Of a stretch of DNA of 64,000 bases, positions 26,717 through 35,350 are shown one piece after another. The stretch spans positions 25,930-89,929 of the forward strand of contig CAKRHP010000016.1 in assembly GCA_934339135.1 (NCBI GenBank), given 5' to 3'. Each line of letters starts with the position of its first letter. Within the stretch, counting starts at the first letter, position 1. The notes under the pieces are model-generated. The model had not been told where the DNA came from and made no database searches. It saw only the letters and a list, made by a program, of their open reading frames with translations. The position numbers and the translations under genes are program-made. This DNA is from an uncultured Lachnospiraceae bacterium. Its GTDB lineage: Bacteria > Bacillota > Clostridia > Lachnospirales > Lachnospiraceae.

Positions 26717-28156
26717 ATGATACTAATTATCGGAGTCAGATTCCGTAAATCAAGCAAGGTATATTACTTTGATCCCACCGGCTACGACGTCAAAAAAGGT
26801 GACCATGTTATCGTAGAAACTGCCCGTGGTATTGAGTTCGGCACTGTCGTTCTGGGACCGAAGGAGGTTACGGATGACAAAGTCATTTCCCCGTTGAAGC
26901 CACTGACACGACCGGCTACTCCGGAAGATGAACAGACCAATATTGAGAACGAAAAGAAGGAAAAAGAAGCTTACCAGATCTGTCTGGAAAAGATTAAAAA
27001 ACACGATTTAAAAATGAAGTTGATCGATTCCGAATATACCTTTGACCGTAATAAACTACTTTTTTATTTTACAGCTGACGGTCGTATTGATTTTCGTGAG
27101 CTGGTAAAGGATCTTGCATCGGTATTCCGTACACGTATTGAATTACGTCAGATCGGTGTCCGTGACGAAACGAAGCTGTTGGGTGGCATGGCGATCTGCG
27201 GCAGACCACTCTGCTGTCATACCTTCCTGTCCGAGTTTGCCCCGGTTTCCATCAAAATGGCAAAGGAACAGGGACTTTCCCTGAATCCCTCCCAGATTTC
27301 CGGTGTATGCGGACGTCTTATGTGCTGCCTGAAAAACGAACAGGAAGCTTACGAAGAACTAAACCGCTCTCTTCCATCCATTGGATCCCAGGTAAAGACC
27401 ATTGATGGTTATACCGGTGATGTACAGAGCACCAGCGTTTTGAAACAGCTTGTAAAGGTTGTGATCACCAAAAAGAACGGGGAACGTGAGATTCGCGAGT
27501 ATCCGATCAGCGATCTGAGCTTTAAGGATCACCAGATCACCAATGAGGGTTCTGAACTGGAGGCATCCCTGAATGAAATGGTAGACGCCGAGGGACTGGA
27601 ACAGCTTGAGATCATGGAAAAACAGGATATGGAAGAGTTTCAGGAGCAGGAAGAACAAACCGATAAATCCGGCGGAAAACGCGAAAATAACAGACGCTCC
27701 CGTGGTCAGCGCAGAGACCAAAACAAAGATAATAGAGACCGTAACCGGGATCGAAATCAAAACAGAGAAAACCGTGGTCAGAACAGAGATGATCAAAATC
27801 GGGACAATCGTGGCCAGAACAGAGACGGCCGGGATCAGAATCGCTTCCGGGAAAATCGCAAAGACCGCGATGCACAGCATAATAACCGGGATAGACGACC
27901 TGCCAGAAGCAGGGGCGGCTACGATAACCAGAATATTCATCTGCCGGAAAGCGAAAAACAGGAACAGAGCTTCCGTGGCGGTTATGAACGCCAAAATGAC
28001 GGACGCCGGGAAAAAGGACGTCCGGAGCGTTTCCGGGAGGAACGCAGCAGAAAGGGTGAGCGTGAGAATTTCCACGGCAGGAGAAATAACAATCACCGCC
28101 GTCAGGACAACAATACGAAAGGACAAAATGCCCCATCCAACCGCCAGAATCATTAG
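26717..28156 (+). CDS. ricT: RicT/YaaT (PSP1 domain) with a long low-complexity tail
   Basis: A 479-residue protein. The N-terminal 270 residues are a complete PSP1/RicT domain: GVRFRKSSKVYYFDP, EFGTVVLGP, then two cysteine groups CGRPLCCHTFL and CGRLMCCLKNEQ. In Bacillus, RicT works with RicA and RicF in an iron-sulfur complex that promotes RNase Y processing of mRNA. The extra C-terminal 150 residues (after EEQTDKSGGKREN) are almost wholly Asn, Arg, Asp, Gln and Gly, with repeated NRD and NRG units. Such tails often bind RNA or drive condensates. Most RicT proteins are near 270-310 residues. The frame is uninterrupted. It lies between holB and trmN. Confidence 0.93.
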   Translation: MILIIGVRFRKSSKVYYFDPTGYDVKKGDHVIVETARGIEFGTVVLGPKEVTDDKVISPLKPLTRPATPEDEQTNIENEKKEKEAYQICLEKIKKHDLKMKLIDSEYTFDRNKLLFYFTADGRIDFRELVKDLASVFRTRIELRQIGVRDETKLLGGMAICGRPLCCHTFLSEFAPVSIKMAKEQGLSLNPSQISGVCGRLMCCLKNEQEAYEELNRSLPSIGSQVKTIDGYTGDVQSTSVLKQLVKVVITKKNGEREIREYPISDLSFKDHQITNEGSELEASLNEMVDAEGLEQLEIMEKQDMEEFQEQEEQTDKSGGKRENNRRSRGQRRDQNKDNRDRNRDRNQNRENRGQNRDDQNRDNRGQNRDGRDQNRFRENRKDRDAQHNNRDRRPARSRGGYDNQNIHLPESEKQEQSFRGGYERQNDGRREKGRPERFREERSRKGERENFHGRRNNNHRRQDNNTKGQNAPSNRQNH

Positions 28157-28179
28157 ATATATTACAAAAAGGAGCCTCT

Positions 28180-28917
28180 ATGAACGCAGAATTGAAGCCG
28201 GGAGAACGTTTGGATGACCTCCAGATCAATGGTTATCATATTATACAGCATCCGGAGAAATTCTGTTTCGGCATGGATGCAGTGCTGTTATCTTCCTTTG
28301 CCGGTTGTCAGCCGGACAGTAAGGTTGCAGATTTCGGTACCGGTACCGGAGTCATTCCGATTCTTCTGACAGCCAAAACAGATGCTGCGCACATTGATGC
28401 ATTGGAAATCCAGCCGGAAAGTGCGGATATGGCGAGACGCAGTGTCCAATTAAACGGACTCTCAGATAAAATTCATATTATTGATGGGGATATCAAGGAA
28501 GCATCGCAAATCCTTGGCAAGGCCTCTTACGATTATGTGATCACAAATCCGCCCTATATGAATAATAACCACGGGCTGAAAAACCCGAATATGCCCAAAG
28601 CAATCGCCCGCCATGAAATTCTCTGTACTCTGGAGGATGTTATACGGGAAGCCTCTCTGGTCCTAAAACCCGGTGGTCATTTTCTGATGGTACACAGGCC
28701 CTTCCGTCTGATTGAAATTATCACATGTCTTACCAAATATAAGCTGGAGCCGAAGCGAATGCGATTTGTACACCCATTCGCTTACAAGGAGCCCAATATG
28801 GTGCTGATCGACGCCGTTCGCGGCGGCAATTCCATGGTAAAAATAGAATCTCCCCTTGTCATATATTCCGCTCCGGGACAATATACACAGGAGATTCTCG
28901 ATATATATCACTGCTAG
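28180..28917 (+). CDS. tRNA1(Val) (adenine37-N6)-methyltransferase family protein
   Basis: A 245-residue SAM-dependent methyltransferase of the TrmN6/YabB family, which modifies A37 of a valine tRNA in characterised members. It has the SAM-binding DFGTGTGVIPILL, the acidic residue after strand 2 (DALEIQPESA) and the catalytic ITNPPYMNN motif for adenine N6. It occupies the yabB position of the Bacillus block, 23 bases after ricT with AAAAAGGAG upstream, and precedes rsmI with 14 bases between. The exact tRNA target is inferred from the family. Confidence 0.88.
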   Translation: MNAELKPGERLDDLQINGYHIIQHPEKFCFGMDAVLLSSFAGCQPDSKVADFGTGTGVIPILLTAKTDAAHIDALEIQPESADMARRSVQLNGLSDKIHIIDGDIKEASQILGKASYDYVITNPPYMNNNHGLKNPNMPKAIARHEILCTLEDVIREASLVLKPGGHFLMVHRPFRLIEIITCLTKYKLEPKRMRFVHPFAYKEPNMVLIDAVRGGNSMVKIESPLVIYSAPGQYTQEILDIYHC

Positions 28918-28931
28918 AAATGGAGAAAACA

Positions 28932-29774
28932 ATGACCGGAACTTTATATTTATGTGCCACTCCCATTGGAAATCTGGAAGACATTACCTTTCGTGTGTTA
29001 AGAACTTTACGTGAGGTAGACCTGATTGCCGCAGAGGACACGCGCAATACCATTAAACTCTTAAATCATTTTACGATCAAAACACCCATGACAAGCTATC
29101 ATGAATACAATAAAGTAGACAAGGCTGCCTATCTTGTTTCTAAGCTTGCCCAGGGAACCAATATTGCTCTTGTCACGGATGCCGGTACGCCCGGCATCTC
29201 CGACCCGGGCGAAGAAATTGTCCGCCAGGCCTATGCCGCAGGAATTCCGGTTACCTCCCTGCCCGGTGCCTGTGCCTGCGTAACGGCTCTGACCTTATCC
29301 GGGCTTTCTACACGCCGTTTTGCTTTTGAGGCATTTCTGCCTCCGGACAAAAAGGAACGTGCTGTCATTCTGGAATCCCTGAAAACAGAAACAAGAACAG
29401 TCGTTTTATACGAAGCTCCCCATCACCTTCTCGCCACACTCAAGCAGCTATACAATGCCCTTGGCGAGCGGAAGATCACTCTCTGCCGGGAGCTTACAAA
29501 GCTTCACGAAACGGTTCAGCTTATGACATTGTCCGAGGCAGTTTCCTATTATACCGGCAATGATCCAAAGGGCGAATATGTTTTGGTTCTCGAGGGCATT
29601 TCCCAGCAGACTCTGGATCAGGAAAAGCAGGATAACTGGAAGGAAATGGACCTTCCGGCACATATGCAGCTCTATCTTGACCAGAATCTTTCCAAAAAGG
29701 AGGCCATGAAAAAGGTTGCACAGGACCGGGGTGTTTCCAAGCGTGATATTTACCAACAATTATTAGATTTATAA
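28932..29774 (+). CDS. rsmI: 16S rRNA (cytidine1402-2'-O)-methyltransferase
   Basis: RsmI methylates the 2'-OH of C1402 in the decoding centre of 16S rRNA. The 280-residue product shows the tetrapyrrole-methylase fold: LYLCATPIGNLEDITFR, AAEDTRNT, ALVTDAGTPGISDPG, the PGACACVTAL loop and the C-terminal helical part ending KREIY-like KRDIYQQLLD. The ATG at 28932 is preferred because GGAG sits six bases before it; the ATG at 28920 has no such site. It ends the tmk block and is followed by a terminator. The yazA and yabA genes that flank it in Bacillus are absent. Confidence 0.94.
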   Translation: MTGTLYLCATPIGNLEDITFRVLRTLREVDLIAAEDTRNTIKLLNHFTIKTPMTSYHEYNKVDKAAYLVSKLAQGTNIALVTDAGTPGISDPGEEIVRQAYAAGIPVTSLPGACACVTALTLSGLSTRRFAFEAFLPPDKKERAVILESLKTETRTVVLYEAPHHLLATLKQLYNALGERKITLCRELTKLHETVQLMTLSEAVSYYTGNDPKGEYVLVLEGISQQTLDQEKQDNWKEMDLPAHMQLYLDQNLSKKEAMKKVAQDRGVSKRDIYQQLLDL

Positions 29775-29800
29775 TTTATATAATGCCAACAATTTTTTGA

Positions 29801-29826
29801 AAACCCGGTGACTGTCACCGGGTTTT
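29801..29826. terminator. terminator of the tmk-rsmI block
   Basis: AAACCCGGTGAC and its inverted copy GTCACCGGGTTT (29801-29825) form a near-perfect stem with a minimal loop, bordered by A- and T-runs. It overlaps the stop codon of the convergent cysteine-rich gene and can serve both directions. Confidence 0.85.
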
Positions 29827-30181
29827 ATCGATTATGCCGGCATCTTCTCTCCCGCCGGCAGTTCATTTCATTGCACAGCATGATTTCTACCATGGGACGA
29901 AGCCACTTCTGATCGACTCTGTCCTTCTGTCTGCAGTAATGACAACATATTCCCGATGCCATACGTTCCATGGTTACCTTATCCGGATACTGATCATACA
30001 TGGGACTTCCTTCGTATTCCATCTGATCGCATACATTCATAACCATTCCATTTAATTCCGTAACCTCCAGAGGGTAAAGATACTTCAAATCCCGAACCTT
30101 TTCTTCCTCCGGTATCTGTGCCAGCTCTAATGGAAATACCATGGCATTTCCCTTTGGATAATTGACTCTTTTATTTCTCAT
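29825..30181 (-). CDS. cysteine-rich protein of unknown function
   Basis: A 118-residue soluble protein I do not recognise. The N-terminal half (GNAMVFPLELAQIPEEEKVR) is acidic and likely helical. The C-terminal half holds six cysteines, as MNVCDQ, GICCHYC and LCNEMNC with a final RRC, in an Arg-rich setting. The spacing suggests one or two metal sites, zinc or iron-sulfur. It ends in RRCRHNR. AAGGA lies upstream of the ATG at 30181. It is a lone gene convergent with rsmI and divergent from the large secreted protein. Confidence 0.7.
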   Translation of the reverse strand: MRNKRVNYPKGNAMVFPLELAQIPEEEKVRDLKYLYPLEVTELNGMVMNVCDQMEYEGSPMYDQYPDKVTMERMASGICCHYCRQKDRVDQKWLRPMVEIMLCNEMNCRRERRCRHNR

Positions 30182-30255
30182 GATCTTATGTCCTTCCCTG
30201 TATCAAACACACTTCATTTTTATTATATGGAAATCTTAAAATTTAGTGACTGTCC

Positions 30256-30284
30256 TTGCCTTTTTTTCGGGAACAATCTATACT
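30256..30284 (+). promoter_or_regulatory. promoter of the large secreted protein gene
   Basis: TTGCCT (30256-30261), 17 bases, then TATACT (30279-30284), about 37 bases before the chosen start codon. Confidence 0.55.
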
Positions 30285-30320
30285 AAAGACAAGAATGTTT
30301 GTATGATCAGGAGGCTTATT

Positions 30321-32840
30321 TTGAAATATTTTTATAAAGGTTTTGGATTATTTGTATTATTTTGTGCGTCCCTTTTTATATTTGGACAGCATATTCCCAG
30401 CATAAATGTGGGAACGGCGACAGCAACCAGTCTGCAGAGCTCCGCTTTTCCACTCATCAATCTTACGGTAAACAATTACACGATCAACACACTTCACGGC
30501 TACAGCAGTGAACTGGACAGCGGCAATATCCGGGAATCCATCACACCCATTGGAGCTGATAAATCCTTTGATGTGATCATTTCAGAAAATAATCTGAAGA
30601 TCAAACGACTGGATTATGATCTAAAAGATATTGCCAATGACAAAAACATCGGCAACGGCTCATTGTCTGCTTTTGATGAATCTACCGGAACAAAAACGGC
30701 ACATCTGACACTGGATGCGGCAATGAATACCAGTACAGAGTATGGACTGGAAATTACACTTACGACAAATTACAGTAAGCGTATTCACTTTTATACCAGA
30801 GTAAAATATTACGATTCTGATTTCTTTTTGAAACAGAAACTGGACTTTGTCAATAAATTTCACAACGCAACCTTTGGTAAAGAAAAGGGATTTAATATTA
30901 ACAATTACCTGGAAACCAATGGAAGCAATGATTCCACTCTGGCAAATGTTAATATTTATTCCAGCAAAAAACTGATCACCTGGAATAATTTAAAACCAAA
31001 AATGCTCTCCGCCTGCACTCCGACCATCAAAGAATTAAATATTGAAACTGCCGCGGTGGAGCAGGTTTATTACGTCAAAGCAAAAACAAATACCGGCACA
31101 GAAACATATCAGGTAAAAGAATTTTACCGTGTGCGCTATACTACAGGACGTATTTATCTTCTGTATTTCCAGCGTACCATGGAAGCAGTTTTTGATCCGG
31201 AGCTGACTTCCACCTCTCAGAGTGAATTTAAGATCGGTATTTCCAATGTGGATGACCTGAATATCTCCTCCAGCGAGGATAACAAAAAAGTGGCATTTGT
31301 GCGAAATGGCAATCTGTGGTACTACGACCTGTCCACAGAAAAACTGAATCAGGTATTTTCCTTTGTACAGGATTCGACTGATTATATTCAGGATTATTAT
31401 GACCAGCATGATATTCGTATTATCAACATTGACAACGATGGCAATATCGACTTTGTTGTTTACGGTTACATGAACTGCGGTGATTACGAAGGACGTGTAG
31501 GCATCATCCTTTACAGCTACGATTCCAAAAAGAATCAGATCAATGAGCGTATTTATCTTCCATTGGAAACAAGCTTCCAGCAATTAAAAGAAGATTTTGG
31601 TGACTTTTGTTATGTAAACCGCAAAAATGTATTTTATTTTTCATTATATGACAGGGTATATGCATACAATATTACTTCCAGACAATATACCGTTCTTACC
31701 CGCAATGCATCCAGCAGCAATTTTGCCATGCTGGAAAAGGCAAAATGCTTTGTCTGGTCCAATGCAACCTCTCAAAAACCGGCCACACGTATTACCATTC
31801 TCGATCTGGAAACAGAGCAGCGCCGCACGGTTTCCGCAAAGAAAAATCAGAGCATCAAGGTACTGGGATCCATTGATTCCAGTGTTGTATATGGTTTTAT
31901 AAGAAACTCCGACATATATAATTCCCAGGAAGGTGAACGCATTTCACCTGTTTATAAACTGATCATTGCAGACAGCCATGGCGAAATCCTAAAGGAATAT
32001 CAGACCAAAAATATTTACATTATAAAAACGGTCGTTGACAAAGATATTATCCAATTAAAACGTGTCCGGAAAATCGGACAGAAATTCAAAAAAATCTCTG
32101 ATGACAGTATACAGCATCAGCAGGATAACAAGGCAAAATCCTTTGATCTGACCTCCAGAGTCACAGACAAAATGCTGACAGAAAAATATATCAGTCTTCC
32201 TGCAGGATTTTTGATGAAGGGGGAGCCAAAGATCACATATACCAAATATGTAATGGTTACAGAAAACACTACATTTTATATCAATAATCCGCAGAAAAAT
32301 GCGGCAGATAAATATTATATTTACGCTTATGGCGGCATTAGCGGCTCGAATTATGATGCCGGAACAGCGATCCGTCAGGCTGATGAGCAGATGGGTGTTG
32401 TAATGGACAATCGCAATCATATTATCTGGGAACGTGGGGGAAAGTTTCTCAGTAATACCGTTTCTCTGATGGACAAAACTACCGTCTCAGGAAATGTTTC
32501 CAGCATGAAGGCATGTCTCCATATGCTGCTCCAGTCTGCGCAGGTTTCCGAGGATGCTTCCCTGTTAAAGGGAGCATCAACAATGGATATTCTCAAGAAA
32601 TATATCAGTACACCGATCAATCTCACCGGCTGTACCGTAGATGAAATTCTTTATTTTGTCAGCAGCGGAAAACCGGTTATTGCCATGAAAAATTCCTCTC
32701 AGGCCGTTTTGATCAATTCCTACAATTCCAGCTCGGTAAGCTGGTTTGATCCATCGACCGGATCAAATACCAAAATGTCCTTAAACGGTGCAGAGAGATT
32801 CTTTGATAATGCCGGATATATATTTATCAGTTATATCTAA
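30321..32840 (+). CDS. large secreted or membrane-anchored protein with a C39-like C-terminal domain
   Basis: About 839 residues. A TTG at 30321 is chosen because AGGAGG ends six bases before it; an in-frame ATG at 30303 would place that site inside the gene. The N terminus has one hydrophobic segment (about residues 8-22), a signal anchor or signal peptide. The middle is beta-rich, with propeller-like segments (NNKKVAFVRNGNLWYYDLST, INIDNDGNIDFVVYGY) that suggest a structured binding surface. The last 150 residues resemble C39-like cysteine peptidases (CLHMLLQSAQ; VDEILYFVSSGKPVIAM; AVLINSYNSSSVSWFDP), but the catalytic His before AVLI appears replaced, so activity is doubtful. It is followed 36 bases later by deoB. 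Function is unknown. Confidence 0.72.
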   Translation: MKYFYKGFGLFVLFCASLFIFGQHIPSINVGTATATSLQSSAFPLINLTVNNYTINTLHGYSSELDSGNIRESITPIGADKSFDVIISENNLKIKRLDYDLKDIANDKNIGNGSLSAFDESTGTKTAHLTLDAAMNTSTEYGLEITLTTNYSKRIHFYTRVKYYDSDFFLKQKLDFVNKFHNATFGKEKGFNINNYLETNGSNDSTLANVNIYSSKKLITWNNLKPKMLSACTPTIKELNIETAAVEQVYYVKAKTNTGTETYQVKEFYRVRYTTGRIYLLYFQRTMEAVFDPELTSTSQSEFKIGISNVDDLNISSSEDNKKVAFVRNGNLWYYDLSTEKLNQVFSFVQDSTDYIQDYYDQHDIRIINIDNDGNIDFVVYGYMNCGDYEGRVGIILYSYDSKKNQINERIYLPLETSFQQLKEDFGDFCYVNRKNVFYFSLYDRVYAYNITSRQYTVLTRNASSSNFAMLEKAKCFVWSNATSQKPATRITILDLETEQRRTVSAKKNQSIKVLGSIDSSVVYGFIRNSDIYNSQEGERISPVYKLIIADSHGEILKEYQTKNIYIIKTVVDKDIIQLKRVRKIGQKFKKISDDSIQHQQDNKAKSFDLTSRVTDKMLTEKYISLPAGFLMKGEPKITYTKYVMVTENTTFYINNPQKNAADKYYIYAYGGISGSNYDAGTAIRQADEQMGVVMDNRNHIIWERGGKFLSNTVSLMDKTTVSGNVSSMKACLHMLLQSAQVSEDASLLKGASTMDILKKYISTPINLTGCTVDEILYFVSSGKPVIAMKNSSQAVLINSYNSSSVSWFDPSTGSNTKMSLNGAERFFDNAGYIFISYI

Positions 32841-32876
32841 TATTAAAACTTAAAGGTTGGATTGGAGGTAATGATT

Positions 32877-34064
32877 ATGAGTAAACGCGTATTTTTAATT
32901 GTTCTGGACAGCGTTGGTATCGGTGAAGCACCGGATGCTGCCGATTTTGGCGATGTGGGAAGCCATACTGTTTATGCGGCATCCACTGACGAGCATTTTT
33001 ATATGCCTCATATGCAGGAGCTTGGTTTCTTTACCATCAAGGGAAATCGTGTTGATGAACGTCATGAATGGGCCAAAAAGCAGATAACTCCTACCGGTGC
33101 CGTTATGCGTATGCAGGAGGCTTCCCGCGGCAAAGACACAACGATTGGTCACTGGGAAATTGCCGGTATTATCTCTCCAAAAGCAATGCCTACATTTCCA
33201 AATGGATTTCCAGAGGACCTGATCCATTCTCTGGAATCAGAAACCGACCGGAAGGTTCTTTGTAATATGCCATATTCCGGTACAGAGGTCATTGAAAAAT
33301 ACGGCAAAGAACACATGGAAACAGGAAGTATCATTGTATATACCTCTGCTGACAGTGTACTGCAGATTGCTGCCCATGAGGAGGTTATCCCTGTGGAGGA
33401 ACTTTATAAAATCTGTGAGACTGCCCGCAGACTTTGTCAGGGACCATATGCCGTAGGACGTGTTATTGCCCGTCCGTTTATTGGGACACCGGGACATTTT
33501 ACCCGAACCAGCAGACGTCATGATTTTTCTCTGGTTCCGCCGCGGGATACCATGCTGGACAGTATCAAAAATTCCGGTCAGGATGTACTGGCGGTAGGTA
33601 AGATCAATGATATTTTTGCCGGAAAAGGTGTCACGAAAATGACCCGGACAGAGGATAATAAAGATGGCATCAATAAAACACTGGCATATATGGACGAAGA
33701 CTTCCATGGTCTTTGTTTTATCAATCTCGTAGATTTCGATATGAAATACGGCCATCGAAATGATGTGCCCGGCTATGCCGCTGCCCTCTCCTACTTTGAC
33801 AAACGTCTGCCGGAGATTATGGCCAAATTACAACCGGAAGATATCTTAATGATCACAGCAGATCACGGATGCGATCCAAGCACACCATCTACAGATCACT
33901 CCAGAGAATATACTCCTCTTGTGATTGCCGGAGAACCTGTTCTTCCGGGTACCAACCTCGGCACAAGACCCACCTTTGCAGATATTGGTACTACAATCTG
34001 CGATTATCTCGGAGTACCTCAGAATCTGGATGGGACATCTTTCCTAAAAAACATTCTGAAATAA
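32877..34064 (+). CDS. deoB: phosphopentomutase
   Basis: DeoB interconverts (deoxy)ribose-1-phosphate and -5-phosphate, linking nucleoside phosphorolysis to DeoC and central metabolism. The 395-residue product has the metal-binding LDSVGIGEAPDA (Asp11), GRGKDTTIGHWE with the phosphorylated Thr region, and the C-terminal ADHGCDPSTPSTDHSREY metal ligands. The ATG at 32877 follows GGAGGT by seven bases. It is on the opposite strand from pdp, cdd and deoC, 2.7 kb away, and sits in an unusual place between two secreted-protein genes. A terminator follows. Confidence 0.95.
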   Translation: MSKRVFLIVLDSVGIGEAPDAADFGDVGSHTVYAASTDEHFYMPHMQELGFFTIKGNRVDERHEWAKKQITPTGAVMRMQEASRGKDTTIGHWEIAGIISPKAMPTFPNGFPEDLIHSLESETDRKVLCNMPYSGTEVIEKYGKEHMETGSIIVYTSADSVLQIAAHEEVIPVEELYKICETARRLCQGPYAVGRVIARPFIGTPGHFTRTSRRHDFSLVPPRDTMLDSIKNSGQDVLAVGKINDIFAGKGVTKMTRTEDNKDGINKTLAYMDEDFHGLCFINLVDFDMKYGHRNDVPGYAAALSYFDKRLPEIMAKLQPEDILMITADHGCDPSTPSTDHSREYTPLVIAGEPVLPGTNLGTRPTFADIGTTICDYLGVPQNLDGTSFLKNILK

Positions 34065-34093
34065 CGTCAATATTACCAATAAATTTTTTAACT

Positions 34094-34129
34094 AAGAGAC
34101 AGATCATCGTAAAATCTGTCTCTTTTTTT
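34094..34129 (+). terminator. terminator of deoB
   Basis: AAGAGACAGA (34094-34103) pairs with TCTGTCTCTT (34115-34124), followed by a run of Ts to 34129. Confidence 0.9.
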
Positions 34130-34218
34130 GTCAAAATTTTGTGATGAATTACGGATAGTTTTTTCCTTATAAATCCGCTACAATGAAATTGGTTTTGAGG
34201 TGAAGAAAGGAATTATTT

Positions 34219-35253
34219 ATGAAAAAACATCTTTTCTTCCAGAATTTATTTATTTCAATTATTATTTTATGTCTGTTTTTTTCAGATAAAACAATTTCTT
34301 ATGCCGGCCTTTCCATATGGAGTATAACTATAAAAGCAGAGGCAGCATCCCATAGCAATACCGATATCAAACACGCAAAAACACTTCAAAAGGGACAACG
34401 ATATACCACCCATGTTTCCTCCCGGTCATTTCATTATTACTGCATTCCTGAGCAGGAAAAAGAGGGAGAAATCACGATTGAAATTCTTTCTGTCAAAAAA
34501 CTTTCTCTGTCATTCCAACTCTATGACGCAAAAGGAAATCTCTATCCACCGTCCCATTACACCATGGATTCCATCCATTGTAAATTAACGATCCTCTATT
34601 ATATTCCTGCCGAAAAAAGCTATCTTTTTGGCCTATATAATGATAAAAACGAGAGCCTTTCTTATGATATCATTTATCGGAGCAGCACCAATAAAAACAA
34701 AGATATAAACAAAAACAACAACACAAAAAAGACATTGAAAAAATCAAAAAATAAAACAAAAAAGCTCACCACAAAACCACCTGTAAAATATACAATATCA
34801 CCTAGAAAAACATTACCAAAAATCAAAGTAACACAACACACTGCAGCACCTGAAACCAACACCTCTAAGCCAATAGGACACAAGAAAAATATAACTAAAA
34901 AAAGAACAAAAAAATTTAGTACCAAAAGCAGGTCTAAAATAACTGGTCACATTTTCTCACCTCAAAAAAATATTAGAAAAAACGTAAACATCAGCTTAAA
35001 ATTAAGCAACACATTTCTGCACAAAAAATGTAAAGACACGATCATATTGAAAGCCACCTTATCCGGAGCAGATGCTGCTTCTCTAACATGGGATATATCC
35101 ACAAAGAATTCCATAAAAAACAAATATATTCACAATAAAAAGCATTGTTCCACATTAAAGCTCAGCTTTAACCAAAAGGGAATTTATGTCATTACATGCC
35201 GGTTGGATTCCGGTCAAAAAACATCCGCTTCCTGCACCGTCAAAATATCATAA
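34219..35253 (+). CDS. lysine-rich secreted protein of unknown function
   Basis: A 344-residue protein with a signal peptide (hydrophobic residues 8-21, cleavage likely near AEAAS at about 42). A first domain (about 50-155) with YYCIPEQEKEGEITIEI and YLFGLYNDKNE resembles small beta-sandwich or pre-peptidase domains. A middle stretch (155-255) is very rich in Lys, Thr, Asn and Ser, like a cell-wall-binding or flexible linker. The end (about 258-344) looks Ig-like (TIILKATLSGADAASLTWDI, FNQKGIYVITCRLDSG). The A-rich codon use is stronger than in neighbours. AAAGGA lies upstream of the ATG. The kinase-LRR gene starts 97 bases later in the same direction, so they are likely linked. I do not recognise the family. 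Confidence 0.7.
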   Translation: MKKHLFFQNLFISIIILCLFFSDKTISYAGLSIWSITIKAEAASHSNTDIKHAKTLQKGQRYTTHVSSRSFHYYCIPEQEKEGEITIEILSVKKLSLSFQLYDAKGNLYPPSHYTMDSIHCKLTILYYIPAEKSYLFGLYNDKNESLSYDIIYRSSTNKNKDINKNNNTKKTLKKSKNKTKKLTTKPPVKYTISPRKTLPKIKVTQHTAAPETNTSKPIGHKKNITKKRTKKFSTKSRSKITGHIFSPQKNIRKNVNISLKLSNTFLHKKCKDTIILKATLSGADAASLTWDISTKNSIKNKYIHNKKHCSTLKLSFNQKGIYVITCRLDSGQKTSASCTVKIS

Positions 35254-35350
35254 ATTGCGTGATATAGGAACTTGCTCGTTTGAGCAAAATGAAATCTATG
35301 ATCACCAAAATCCTAAAGTATCAAACAAAAAATTCTCTACGAAAGGATCT

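Noticed and set aside
27700..27960. Repeated short DNA units resembling a tandem repeat or CRISPR-like array
   Set aside because: They are codon-level repeats encoding the NRD/NRG tail of RicT in one open frame, without regular spacers.
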